From assembly GCA_039812545.1 (NCBI GenBank), contig JBDIAR010000010.1:1-32902 (forward strand): DNA of 32,902 nt, written 5' to 3'. Source of the stretch: JBDIAR01 sp039812545 (GTDB taxonomy: Bacteria; Actinomycetota; Actinomycetes; Actinomycetales; Dermatophilaceae). The notes under the pieces are model-generated. The model was not told the origin of the DNA, did no database searches, and saw only the letters and a program-made list of their open reading frames with translations. Position numbers and translations under genes: made by a program. Of the stretch, positions 23,864-31,307 are shown one piece after another. Within the stretch, counting starts at the first letter, position 1, and each line of letters opens with the position of its first letter.

Positions 23864-25054
23864 TCAGGCCTTCGGCACGCTGACGATCAGGGCGTCGCCC
23901 TGGCCGCCGCCACCGCAGAGGGCCGCCGCACCGACGCCGCCGCCGCGACGCTTGAGTTCCAGCGCCAGGGTAAGGGCGACGCGGGCGCCCGACATGCCGA
24001 CGGGGTGCCCCATGGCGATGGCGCCGCCGTTGGGGTTGACCTTGTCGGGGTCCAGCCCGAGCATCTTCGCCGAGGCGAGACCGACGGCGGCGAAGGCCTC
24101 GTTGATCTCGACGACGTCGAGGTCGGTCGGGGAAATGCCCTGCTTCTCACAGGCGGCCTTGATGGCGTTGGCCGGCTGGGCCTGCAGCGTCGAGTCGGGA
24201 CCGGCCACCCAGCCGTGCGCGCCGATCTCGGCGAGCCACGGGATGCCCTCGGCCTCGGCCTTGGCCTTGCTCATGACGACGACCGCGCAGGCCCCGTCGG
24301 AGATCTGGCTGGCGCTGGCGGCGGTGATCGTGCCCGTCTTGCTGAACGCCGGACGCAGGCCGGCCAGCGACTCGGCTGTGGTGTCGGCGCGTACGCCCTC
24401 GTCCTTCTTGAAAACGACCGGGTCGCCCTTGCGCTGCGGGATCTCCACGGCGACGACCTCGTCGTCGAACTTGCCGTCGGCCCACGCCTTGGCGGCCAAC
24501 TGGTGGCTGCGGGCCGAGAAGGCGTCCTGCTCCTCGCGGCTGAACTCGTTGTCGCCGTTGTTGGCCGACTCGGTGAGATTGCCCATGCCCTGGTCGGTGT
24601 AGATGTCGTACAGCGCGTCGAAGTCCATGCTGTCGCGGACCGGGAAGGTGCCGTAGCGGTACCCGGCGCGGGACTTCTCCAACAGGTGCGGCGCGTTGGT
24701 CATCGACTCCATGCCGCCCGCGACGATGGTGTCGTACTCGCCGGCCTTGATGAGGGCGTCGGCGAGCGCGATCGCGTTGAGGCCGGACAGGCATACCTTG
24801 TTGATGGTCAGCGAGGGCACGTCCATCGGGATGCCGCCCTTGACGGCCGCCTGACGCGCGGTCATCTGGCCACAGCCGGCCTGGATGACGTGGCCCATGA
24901 TGACGTACTGGACCTGGTCGCCGGATATCCCGGCCTTCTCCAGCGCGCCCTTGATGGCGACGCCGCCGAGGTCCATGGCGGACATGTCCTTCAGCGAGCC
25001 CGACATGCGGCCCATTCCGGTGCGAGCTCCGGCGACGATGACGGAAGTAGCCAT
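23864..25054 (-). CDS. Acetyl-CoA C-acetyltransferase (thiolase)
   Basis: This is a type II thiolase: it condenses two acetyl-CoA to acetoacetyl-CoA or runs the reverse cleavage. At 396 residues it is typical. The active-site residues are all present: Cys88 in INKVCLSGLNA, His350 in GGAIAMGHPVGMSGAR, and Cys380 in ALCGGGGQGDALI. The codon for Cys88 lies inside one copy of the GTATGCC motif. The ATG has AGGA 4 nt upstream and a probable -10 box TAGAGT about 60 nt before it. It heads the minus-strand run thiolase-meaB-GNAT-etc. In an ethylmalonyl-CoA-like route it would supply the first C4 unit, with Ccr acting later. Confidence 0.94.
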   Translation of the reverse strand: MATSVIVAGARTGMGRMSGSLKDMSAMDLGGVAIKGALEKAGISGDQVQYVIMGHVIQAGCGQMTARQAAVKGGIPMDVPSLTINKVCLSGLNAIALADALIKAGEYDTIVAGGMESMTNAPHLLEKSRAGYRYGTFPVRDSMDFDALYDIYTDQGMGNLTESANNGDNEFSREEQDAFSARSHQLAAKAWADGKFDDEVVAVEIPQRKGDPVVFKKDEGVRADTTAESLAGLRPAFSKTGTITAASASQISDGACAVVVMSKAKAEAEGIPWLAEIGAHGWVAGPDSTLQAQPANAIKAACEKQGISPTDLDVVEINEAFAAVGLASAKMLGLDPDKVNPNGGAIAMGHPVGMSGARVALTLALELKRRGGGVGAAALCGGGGQGDALIVSVPKA

Positions 25055-25114
25055 ATTGTCCTGCCCTTCATTGCGCGTGGGATGGTGCGGACCTCGCGGT
25101 CTCGCTTACCCGCC

Positions 25115-25120
25115 ACTCTA
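25115..25120 (-). promoter_or_regulatory. Probable -10 box of the thiolase operon (TAGAGT)
   Basis: TAGAGT on the minus strand lies 60 nt upstream of the thiolase ATG, leaving a leader that includes the ribosome site. A matching -35 is not evident. Confidence 0.35.
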
Positions 25121-25179
25121 GCCAGCGGCCCCCTGCCTTGGCTTCCCCGCGCAGGCCACGGACTTCGCCACGGCAGGAT

Positions 25180-25241
25180 GGCATACGTCACAGGAGCCGG
25201 TATGCCGGGGGCAGGTCCCGGGGCTCGTTCCCCGACCTGCC
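25180..25241. promoter_or_regulatory. Inverted repeats between divergent thiolase and mce genes
   Basis: GGCATAC (25180-25186) and GTATGCC (25200-25206) form a perfect inverted pair with a 13-nt spacer. Next, GGCAGGTC (25210-25217) plus GGGG (25220-25223) pair with CCCC (25230-25233) plus GACCTGCC (25234-25241), interrupted by a 2-nt bulge. The 229-nt region is divergent, so these are more likely operators than terminators. The remainder holds the two promoters. Confidence 0.5.
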
Positions 25242-25270
25242 GGCCCTATCTGTCTCGCCTGCGGCGTCGC

Positions 25271-25276
25271 TAGGCT
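25271..25276 (+). promoter_or_regulatory. -10 box of mce (TAGGCT), leaderless start
   Basis: TAGGCT is followed by exactly 7 nt and the ATG at 25284. There is no purine-rich ribosome site in between. Confidence 0.55.
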
Positions 25277-25283
25277 TGGCAGC

Positions 25284-25718
25284 ATGACCGACAACCTGTT
25301 CACGCACATCGACCACGTCGGCGTGGCCGTCCCCGACCTCGACGCCGCGATCGCGTTCTACTCCGAGAAGTACGGCATGACGTGCCTGCACTCCGAGACC
25401 AACGAGGAGCAGGGCGTGCGCGAGGCCATGATGGCCGTCGGCGACTCGACGTCGTGCATCCAGCTCCTGGCGCCGCTCAACGAGTCGTCCACGATCGCCA
25501 AGTTCCTCGACAAGAACGGTCCGGGCATCCAGCAGATGGCCTACCGGGTCGCCAATATCGACGAGGCGATGGCGACGTTGAAGGAGCGCGGTCTGCGGCT
25601 GCTGTACCCGGAGCCGAAGCGCGGGACGGCGGGGAGCCGGATCAACTTCATCCACCCCAAGGACGCCGGCGGCATCCTCGTCGAACTCGTCGAGCCCAAC
25701 CCGGCGGGCATGCACTGA
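25284..25718 (+). CDS. mce: Methylmalonyl-CoA epimerase (VOC superfamily)
   Basis: This enzyme epimerises (2R)- and (2S)-methylmalonyl-CoA, and in ethylmalonyl-CoA pathways also ethylmalonyl-CoA. The 144-residue product covers the two-module glyoxalase fold. Against the Propionibacterium shermanii enzyme, metal ligands His11 (HIDHVGVAV), Gln60 (CIQLLAPLN) and Glu134 (GGILVELVE) are kept, but the fourth ligand, usually His in HHMAWRV, is Gln84 in GIQQMAYRV. Gln can still bind metal, and I believe other actinobacterial homologues share it. The leaderless -10 box fixes the start. It is divergent from the thiolase-meaB-icmA run. Confidence 0.92.
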   Translation: MTDNLFTHIDHVGVAVPDLDAAIAFYSEKYGMTCLHSETNEEQGVREAMMAVGDSTSCIQLLAPLNESSTIAKFLDKNGPGIQQMAYRVANIDEAMATLKERGLRLLYPEPKRGTAGSRINFIHPKDAGGILVELVEPNPAGMH

Positions 25719-25769
25719 CCCACACACGGGTCTACGCACCGACCACGGCTTGAGCTGAGGCCGGGCCGG

Positions 25770-26438
25770 TCAGGGGCGCTGTTCCACGGCGACGCTCCTG
25801 GCCGCCGGCCGAGGCCGAGGGTCGCGCACGATCCAGCGTTCGCCCTCGCGGAAACCGAGGCCCGCCAGGGCGCCCGCGTCCCAGGACAGCCGATCCCCCG
25901 GGATGAAGCGGACGCCGCGCCGGACAATCAGGTGCATGCCGCGGACGTCTGCGTCGGCGCAGATCTGCCTGAGCAGGTCGGCTCCGGGCGTGCCCCGGGA
26001 CGTCTGCAGCAGTTCCTCGACCTCCCAAAAGTCCACATCGGGATGGCCGCTGTCCATGACCCGCCCGACGACCGCGCAGGCCGCGCCGTCGGGAGCGTCG
26101 TACCACCAGACCTGTTCGTGGGCACTGCTCTTCGGACCACCTGGAAAGATCCGAATCCAGAGGTATCCCAGCGCCCACAACAAGGTGTAGAGCCAAAGGT
26201 TCGCGAACATGCGGCGCACCTCGTCCCACCCTCCGTGCGACCAGGCCTGCCAGCATGAGATCGCGATACCCGCCAACGCGACACCAGTGAGAACGACCTC
26301 GCGCCGGAATCTCGCCGTGCGCACCAAGGGTTCGGCGGGACGCATCCGGGCCCGCAGTCGCTGTTGCCTACGGGTGAGTTTGTCGACGCGCATCAAAGCC
26401 TCCCTGCCCCAGCTTGCCTGCCGTGCCAATTGTGTCAT
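25770..26438 (-). CDS. Unknown membrane protein with GNAT-like C-terminal domain
   Basis: I do not recognise this 222-residue protein. It has a basic N-terminus, two membrane segments (about 48-66 and 79-98), then a soluble domain of about 115 residues. This domain has WWYDAPDGAACAVVGRV, SRGTPGADLLRQICADA (148-164; resembles the acetyl-CoA loop of GNATs) and ALAGLGF (190-196; like the GNAT closing motif). It is the last of three coupled genes; its ATG overlaps the upstream stop (ATGA). A second ATG at 26393 has a better ribosome site (GGGAGG) and would remove 15 residues. The two upstream products end in a similar domain, so the three may be paralogous. Confidence 0.6.
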   Translation of the reverse strand: MTQLARQASWGREALMRVDKLTRRQQRLRARMRPAEPLVRTARFRREVVLTGVALAGIAISCWQAWSHGGWDEVRRMFANLWLYTLLWALGYLWIRIFPGGPKSSAHEQVWWYDAPDGAACAVVGRVMDSGHPDVDFWEVEELLQTSRGTPGADLLRQICADADVRGMHLIVRRGVRFIPGDRLSWDAGALAGLGFREGERWIVRDPRPRPAARSVAVEQRP

Positions 26439-26884
26439 CTCGGGATCCGAGTGAGCCCGTGCGCCGAGACGCGCACGAACCCGTATGCCGTGAGCCGGCC
26501 GTGGTGCGCCGGATCCACCAGCGGGGGCCGGTCCCCGAGGTCCACGAGCAACACCCGATCGTCGCGGTCGGCCGCTGCGGCGAGCGCTTCGACGACGGCG
26601 TCGAGGTCGTCCGGGACCTCGGCGGCCAACAGGGTCAGCCGCCACTGCGTGGGCGGGTGGGCGCGCTCCGGGTCGCGTTCGAGGACGGCGAGCGCCGGTC
26701 GGCCGTCGCCCCGCCACCACAGTTCGCGGTCGGCCGTGGCCCGGAGCAGGCGGACTCGCCACCCGGACAATCGAGTCGCGTTGCGCACCAGGTGTCGCTG
26801 GGCACTGTTCAGCCGCGCGATGGGTCGCACCGAGAGCACCGCCTTGAGCGGGACGTTCGGCCGATGGGGCCGGCTCTGGTTCAC
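26435..26884 (-). CDS. Unknown small protein, middle gene of a three-gene operon
   Basis: The 149-residue product is soluble, with no membrane segment, and I do not recognise it. The pattern GDGRPALAVLERD, then WRLTLLAAEVP, ALAAAADRDDRVLLVDLG and GRLTAYGFVRVSAHGL follows the same order as the C-terminal domains of its two neighbours: a strand ending ALxVxER, a helix ending AAADRxx, a VLVDLG strand, then a GF loop. The GNAT acetyl-CoA loop is not kept. It starts with GTG overlapping the upstream stop (GTGA), and its own stop overlaps the next ATG (ATGA), so it is translationally coupled on both sides. Confidence 0.6.
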   Translation of the reverse strand: MNQSRPHRPNVPLKAVLSVRPIARLNSAQRHLVRNATRLSGWRVRLLRATADRELWWRGDGRPALAVLERDPERAHPPTQWRLTLLAAEVPDDLDAVVEALAAAADRDDRVLLVDLGDRPPLVDPAHHGRLTAYGFVRVSAHGLTRIPR

Positions 26885-27618
26885 CGCGGTTCCGGTCCGC
26901 CGGATCCGTCGACGGCAACGGCGTCGACGCGGGCTCCGGGAGCGCGCTCCAGTCGATGGCGGTCCACGTGCGCGAATCCGTGGCGTTCGAGCAGCCGCTC
27001 GTACCGAGGCACCACGACGCCCTCGCCGTACCCGAGTTCCACGACCAATGTCTGGTTCTCGCGGTCAGCGGCGGCGACGGCTGCCGCCAGGACCGCACCG
27101 AGGCCGCGCTCGGGTCCGCTCAGCGGCGGCGGTTCGGCGAGCAGGACCACCCGGCCCGGTCCACCGGCATACGCCCGCTCGACGACGAGAGCCGCCGGCT
27201 GGTCGTCGGTGCGCCAGACCTCCCGCAGCAGGGAGCAGCGCAGCACGCCCGGCCGCACGATGGACCCGCGCCTGAGGGTAAAGGGATCCCGCACCCGAGT
27301 GACGACCAGATGTCCCCACAAAGCGACGACACAGCAAGCCGCGATAAGAGAGAGGGTGTCACCTCGCTCCCACCCCCGGACGAACTGACCTCCTGACACG
27401 ATGAGCACGGCAAGCATCGCTAATCCCCAGGTCCGCAACAGCTTCCGGGTTGTCGCGACGTCCGAGGGGATGTCGGCGGGAGCGCGTCCGGAGAGAATCG
27501 CCGCCATCCGCGAACGATCCCAGGCCCGCAGACGCGTCAGCCGCCGAACCGTCCCGACGCCTTCCGCCGCCCCGGAACCCGGCGTGTCGTCTCCACCCCA
27601 CCTCATGGCATACATCAT
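26881..27618 (-). CDS. Unknown membrane protein with GNAT-like C-terminal domain
   Basis: I do not recognise this 245-residue protein. After a charged N-terminus it has two membrane segments (about 64-81 and 88-106). The soluble domain has QPAALVVERAYAG, RVVLLAEPPP, ERGLGAVLAAAVAAADRE (170-187; GNAT-like RxxGxG/A loop and helix), QTLVVELGYG and RYERLLERHGFAHVDRH (205-221; GNAT-like closing motif). This suggests a diverged, membrane-anchored acyltransferase fold; substrate unknown. It is the first gene of the coupled trio and is divergent from ccr (100 nt). ATG codons at 27618, 27615 and 27606 are all possible starts; none has a clear ribosome site. Confidence 0.6.
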   Translation of the reverse strand: MMYAMRWGGDDTPGSGAAEGVGTVRRLTRLRAWDRSRMAAILSGRAPADIPSDVATTRKLLRTWGLAMLAVLIVSGGQFVRGWERGDTLSLIAACCVVALWGHLVVTRVRDPFTLRRGSIVRPGVLRCSLLREVWRTDDQPAALVVERAYAGGPGRVVLLAEPPPLSGPERGLGAVLAAAVAAADRENQTLVVELGYGEGVVVPRYERLLERHGFAHVDRHRLERAPGARVDAVAVDGSGGPEPR

Positions 27619-27678
27619 GCGCCCGCGCTGTCACGGATTCCACAGGCCCGGGGGCAGACGCAACACCCCTCCGAACGC

Positions 27679-27684
27679 TACTGT
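27679..27684 (+). promoter_or_regulatory. Probable -10 box of ccr (TACTGT)
   Basis: TACTGT lies about 34 nt before the ccr start, leaving a leader of roughly 27 nt with the ribosome site AAGGGAG (27710-27716). No good -35 is visible. Confidence 0.35.
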
Positions 27685-27718
27685 CGGGTAATAAGAGGTC
27701 CGCACCAGCAAGGGAGCT

Positions 27719-29062
27719 ATGACGATGCAGGAAATCCTCGACGCCATCATGGCCGGCAATCGGGATCAGGGCGCCTACGAGGCCATGGCCGTACCCGAGA
27801 CGTACCGGGCGGCCGTGGTCCGCAAGGACGAGCAGAACATGTTCGCCGGGGTCCCTTCCAAGGAGAAGGACCCGAAGAAGTCGCTGCACATCGACGACAT
27901 CGCGACTCCCGAACTCGGCCCGGGTGAGGCGCTGGTCGCGGTCATGGCCAGCTCGGTCAACTACAACACGGTATGGACCTCGATCTTCGAGCCGGTCTCC
28001 ACGTTCGGCTTCCTGGAGCGCTACGGCAAGCTCTCCCCGGTGTCGAAGAAGCACGACCAGCCGTTCCACGTCGTCGGGTCCGACCTGGCCGGCGTCGTGC
28101 TGCGCACCGGCCCGGGCGTCCACCTGTGGAAGCCCGGCATGGAGTGCGTCGCGCATTGCCTGTCCGTCGAACTCGAGCACCACGACGGCCACGACGACAC
28201 GATGATGGACCCGGAGCAGCGGATCTGGGGCTTCGAGACCAACTACGGCGGACTTGCCCAGATCGCGCTGGTCAAGGCGAACCAGCTCATGCCGAAGCCG
28301 GCCCACCTGAGCTGGGAAGAGGCGGCCTGCCCCGGGCTGGTCAACTCCACGGCATACCGGCAACTGATCTCCAAGAACGGCGCCGCCATGAAGCTCGGCG
28401 ACCGCGTCCTCATCTGGGGCGCCAGCGGCGGTCTCGGCTCGTATGCCACGCAGATGTGTCTCGCCGGCGGCGGCACCCCGATCTGTGTGGTCTCCTCCGA
28501 GGACAAGGCCGACATCTGCCGCAAGATGGGCGCCGAGCTCATCATCAACCGGCGTGAGGGCGGCTACAAGTTCTGGAAGGACGAGCAGACCCAGGACCCG
28601 AAGGAATGGCGGCGGTTCGGCGCGGACATCCGCAAGCTGACCGGCGGCTCGGACGTCGACATCGTCTTCGAACACCCCGGCCGGGAGACCTTCGGCGCCT
28701 CCGTCTTCGTCACCCGCAAGGGCGGCACGATCGTCACCTGCGCCTCCACCTCGGGCTACATGCACGAGTACGACAACCGGTACCTGTGGATGAACCTCAA
28801 GCGGATCATCTCCAGCCACTTCGCGAACTACCGCGAGGCCTGGGAGGCCAACAGCTTGATCAAGCGGGGCCTGATCCACCCGACCCTGTCCAAGACGTAC
28901 AGCCTCGACGAGGTCGGGCAGGCCGCCACCGACGTCCACCACAACCTGCACCAGGGCAAGGTCGGCGTGCTGTGCCTGGCCCCCGAGGAGGGCATGGGCG
29001 TGACGAACCCCGAGTTGCGCGAACGCCACCTCGAGGGGATCAACCGGTTCCGCAGCCTGTAA
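27719..29062 (+). CDS. ccr: Crotonyl-CoA carboxylase/reductase
   Basis: Ccr reductively carboxylates crotonyl-CoA with NADPH and CO2 to (2S)-ethylmalonyl-CoA. The 447-residue product matches Streptomyces Ccr from end to end. The CO2-binding residues known from the Kitasatospora enzyme are present: Asn81 (SSVNYNTVW), Phe172 and Glu173 (WGFETNYGG), His367 (ISSHFANYREAW). The NADPH site is LIWGASGGLGSYATQ. The start at 27719 (MTMQEILDAI) aligns with Streptomyces; an ATG at 27725 has better spacing to AAGGGAG. Unlike the Streptomyces arrangement, no meaA-type mutase follows. The mutase, epimerase and thiolase lie a few kb to the left. The product may feed the ethylmalonyl-CoA pathway or provide extender units. 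Confidence 0.96.
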   Translation: MTMQEILDAIMAGNRDQGAYEAMAVPETYRAAVVRKDEQNMFAGVPSKEKDPKKSLHIDDIATPELGPGEALVAVMASSVNYNTVWTSIFEPVSTFGFLERYGKLSPVSKKHDQPFHVVGSDLAGVVLRTGPGVHLWKPGMECVAHCLSVELEHHDGHDDTMMDPEQRIWGFETNYGGLAQIALVKANQLMPKPAHLSWEEAACPGLVNSTAYRQLISKNGAAMKLGDRVLIWGASGGLGSYATQMCLAGGGTPICVVSSEDKADICRKMGAELIINRREGGYKFWKDEQTQDPKEWRRFGADIRKLTGGSDVDIVFEHPGRETFGASVFVTRKGGTIVTCASTSGYMHEYDNRYLWMNLKRIISSHFANYREAWEANSLIKRGLIHPTLSKTYSLDEVGQAATDVHHNLHQGKVGVLCLAPEEGMGVTNPELRERHLEGINRFRSL

Positions 29063-29111
29063 ACCCTGCCTGATCTCCCCTGCCGGTCGGCACAGCCGGT
29101 CGACGCGCGTC

Positions 29112-29150
29112 CCGCGGGCGCCCGGGTCATCGCGACCCGGGCGCCCGCGG
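29112..29150. terminator. 17-bp perfect stem-loop after ccr
   Basis: The arm 29112-29128 is perfectly complementary to 29134-29150 with a 5-nt loop (ATCGC). The stem is almost all G+C and lies 50 nt after the ccr stop. There is no T tract, as is common for actinobacterial terminators. It ends 11 nt before the guaB1 -10 box. Confidence 0.75.
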
Positions 29151-29161
29151 CGGTCCGGGGC

Positions 29162-29167
29162 TAGCCT
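29162..29167 (+). promoter_or_regulatory. -10 box of guaB1 (TAGCCT), leaderless start
   Basis: TAGCCT is followed by exactly 7 nt and the GTG at 29175, with no ribosome site. The -35 region would fall inside the ccr terminator stem. Confidence 0.5.
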
Positions 29168-29174
29168 GTCCACC

Positions 29175-30611
29175 GTGCGATTCCTCAACGACCAGCGCCC
29201 GAGCGCGGACCTGTCCTATGACGACGTCTTCATGGTCCCGCGGCGTTCGACCGTGACCAGCCGGATGGACGTCGACCTGTCGACCTCCGACGGCACCGGC
29301 TGCACCATCCCCATCGTCGTTGCCAATATGACGGCGATCTCGGGACGCCGGATGGCCGAAACCGTGGCTCGCCGGGGCGGGCTGGCGGTGATCCCGCAGG
29401 ACATCCCGACCGACGTTGTCGGTGAGGTGGTCGCCGGGGTGAAGTCACGGCATACCGTCCACGACACCCCCATCACGCTCGATCGGCACTCGACGGTCGG
29501 CGAGGCGATGTCGTTGCTGCCGAAGCGTTCTCACGGCGCGGCCATCGTGGTCGAGGACGCCCGGCCGGTGGGGATCGTGACGACGGCCGACCTGGAGGGG
29601 GTCGACCGGTTCACCCAGGTCGACCAGGTGATGAGCCGCAAACTGAAGACCCTGAAGGCCTCGATCGACCCGGAGGCCGCCTTCGAACGACTCGGGGAGA
29701 TCCGGCATCGGCTCGCGCCCGTCGTCGACGATGACGGGCGTCTCGTCGGCATCCTCACCCGCGCGGGCGCGCTGCGGGCCACGCTCTACACGCCCAATGT
29801 CGACGCCTCCGGGCGGCTGAGGATCGCCGCCGCCGTCGGGGTGTCCGGCGATGTCGTGGCCAAGGTGGGTGCGCTCGTCGAGGCGGGGGTGGACACGGTC
29901 GTCATCGACACCGCCCACGGGCATCAGCAGAAGGTGATCGAAACGCTGCGCGCGGTGCGGGCGGCGGGGTGCCCCGTGCCGCTGGTTGCGGGCAATGTCG
30001 TATCGGCTGAGGGGGTTCGTGACCTGGTCGAGGCGGGGGCCGACATCGTCAAGGTCGGGGTCGGGCCGGGCGCGATGTGTACGACCCGGATGATGACCGG
30101 GGTCGGGCGGCCGCAGTTTTCCGCCGTGCTTGAATGCGCTACGGCGGCAAGAGAACTCGGTGCTCACGTCTGGGCCGACGGCGGGGTTCGGCATCCCCGC
30201 GACGTGGCTTTGGCGCTAGCCGCGGGGGCCGCGAATGTGATGATCGGGTCCTGGTTCGCCGGCACCCACGAGTCCCCCGGCGACCTGCACGTGGCGCCGG
30301 ACGGACGGCTCTACAAGGAGTCCTTCGGCATGGCGTCGGCGCGCGCCGTACGCAACCGCACCGCGGCCGAATCCTCCTACGACCGGGCCCGCAAGGCGCT
30401 CTTCGAGGAGGGCATCTCCACCTCCCGGATGTTCCTCGATCCGACGCGACCGGGGGTGGAGGACCTGCTCGATGCGATCGTCGCCGGCGTCCGCTCGTCC
30501 TGCACGTATGCCGGTGCCGCCACCCTGGAGGAGTTCTACGAGCGCGCCGTGGTCGGCATACAGACGCTGTCCGGTTTCGCGGAAGGCCGCCCCCTGCATA
30601 CGAGTTGGTGA
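29175..30611 (+). CDS. guaB1: GuaB1 family IMPDH-related protein (probable GMP reductase)
   Basis: The 478-residue product belongs to the IMPDH/GMPR barrel family. It has the N-terminal LSYDDVFMVPRRSTV, a CBS pair inserted at about 95-205 (HGAAIVVEDARPVGIVTTAD and VVDDDGRLVGILTR), and the catalytic loop GVGPGAMCTTRMMTGVG with Cys302. The CBS-containing GuaB1 group of mycobacteria has been shown to reduce GMP to IMP with NADPH rather than oxidise IMP, so GMP reductase is the better guess than IMP dehydrogenase. CBS domains suggest nucleotide control. The C-terminus lacks the YRGMGS-type flap of true IMPDH, having YKESFGMASARAVRNR. It follows ccr and its terminator, with its own leaderless promoter. 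Confidence 0.88.
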   Translation: MRFLNDQRPSADLSYDDVFMVPRRSTVTSRMDVDLSTSDGTGCTIPIVVANMTAISGRRMAETVARRGGLAVIPQDIPTDVVGEVVAGVKSRHTVHDTPITLDRHSTVGEAMSLLPKRSHGAAIVVEDARPVGIVTTADLEGVDRFTQVDQVMSRKLKTLKASIDPEAAFERLGEIRHRLAPVVDDDGRLVGILTRAGALRATLYTPNVDASGRLRIAAAVGVSGDVVAKVGALVEAGVDTVVIDTAHGHQQKVIETLRAVRAAGCPVPLVAGNVVSAEGVRDLVEAGADIVKVGVGPGAMCTTRMMTGVGRPQFSAVLECATAARELGAHVWADGGVRHPRDVALALAAGAANVMIGSWFAGTHESPGDLHVAPDGRLYKESFGMASARAVRNRTAAESSYDRARKALFEEGISTSRMFLDPTRPGVEDLLDAIVAGVRSSCTYAGAATLEEFYERAVVGIQTLSGFAEGRPLHTSW

Positions 30612-30640
30612 GCACCTGGCGACGCGAGACGGGCGTCGTT

Positions 30641-30654
30641 GTGAGGGTCCTCAC
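30641..30654. other. Short inverted repeat after guaB1
   Basis: GTGAGG (30641-30646) and CCTCAC (30649-30654) form a 6-bp inverted repeat with a 2-nt centre, about 50 nt before the lipoprotein gene. GACGC/GCGTC (30621-30637) forms a second small one. Either could be a weak terminator or an operator. Confidence 0.3.
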
Positions 30655-30702
30655 GAGCGACCGGCGTTGCCCTTGGCCCGGCCTGGGCCGGATCCTGAAG
30701 GT

Positions 30703-31284
30703 ATGAGGCGGTGGAATCGGGGACTGGCGGTTGTTGCGGCCGTCGGAACGCTGGGGAGCGCCACCGGGTGCGCCGCCGTGTTCGAGACGCGGCTCGCCGG
30801 GGCGATGTCCGAGAGTTCGGCCTACGGGGTTACCTATCACGCGCCTGATGACCAGGAGCATTCGATCCGGATCCCGTTATGCATCGGCCGAGGCACCGGC
30901 CCGGCCACGGTGACCGGGTTCACCTGGCACGAGGCCACGGGACTGGACTTCGGCGGCTTCGCGGTCACGACAGTGACATCGCCCGCGGTCTCGGGAGAAC
31001 TGACGCCGGCGACCTCGGTCAACCAGTTCCCACAAGATGTGACGGTGAGTTGTCGAGCAGGCGAGCCGGAGTTCCCCCAGTATCTCGAGCTCAATGTGCG
31101 CATCCGAGACCTGAACACCAGTGGTCGGGCGATGGGCTTGGTCGTCCTCTATCGCGCCGACGGACAGGACCAGACCCTCGACTCGCCCAATCTCATGGTC
31201 ACCCTGTGCTCCCCTCGCTTCACCGGGACGCAGCGCTGCGACGCCGACGGCGAGCCCATCGCCGGCTGGAAAGGGCCGAGCTGA
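30703..31284 (+). CDS. Hypothetical lipoprotein
   Basis: The 193-residue protein starts MRRWNRGLAVVAAVGTLGS, a basic then hydrophobic signal peptide, followed by ATGC with a candidate lipidated Cys23 (a weak lipobox, Ala at -3). The mature part is rich in beta strands and Thr/Val, with three further cysteines, and no domain I recognise. It would be anchored on the outer face of the membrane. The ATG has GAAGG directly before it, poor spacing; the reading frame is open further upstream inside guaB1, but the signal peptide fixes the start. Nothing in the neighbourhood suggests a role. Confidence 0.75.
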   Translation: MRRWNRGLAVVAAVGTLGSATGCAAVFETRLAGAMSESSAYGVTYHAPDDQEHSIRIPLCIGRGTGPATVTGFTWHEATGLDFGGFAVTTVTSPAVSGELTPATSVNQFPQDVTVSCRAGEPEFPQYLELNVRIRDLNTSGRAMGLVVLYRADGQDQTLDSPNLMVTLCSPRFTGTQRCDADGEPIAGWKGPS

Positions 31285-31307
31285 GCGGAGTCGCCCTCAA
31301 CCTGCGG

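Noticed and set aside
29112..29150. Long perfect inverted repeat considered as an insertion-sequence end or attachment site
   Set aside because: It stands alone, directly after ccr, with a 5-nt loop; no transposase or target duplication is present. A terminator is simpler.
27359..29188. Minus-strand open frame of 609 codons opposite ccr
   Set aside because: It is an antisense shadow, interrupted in meaning by the ccr terminator and running into the unrelated gene trio.
29175..30611. Annotation as IMP dehydrogenase (guaB)
   Set aside because: The sequence belongs to the GuaB1 group, with a different region after the catalytic loop; that group has GMP reductase activity in mycobacteria.
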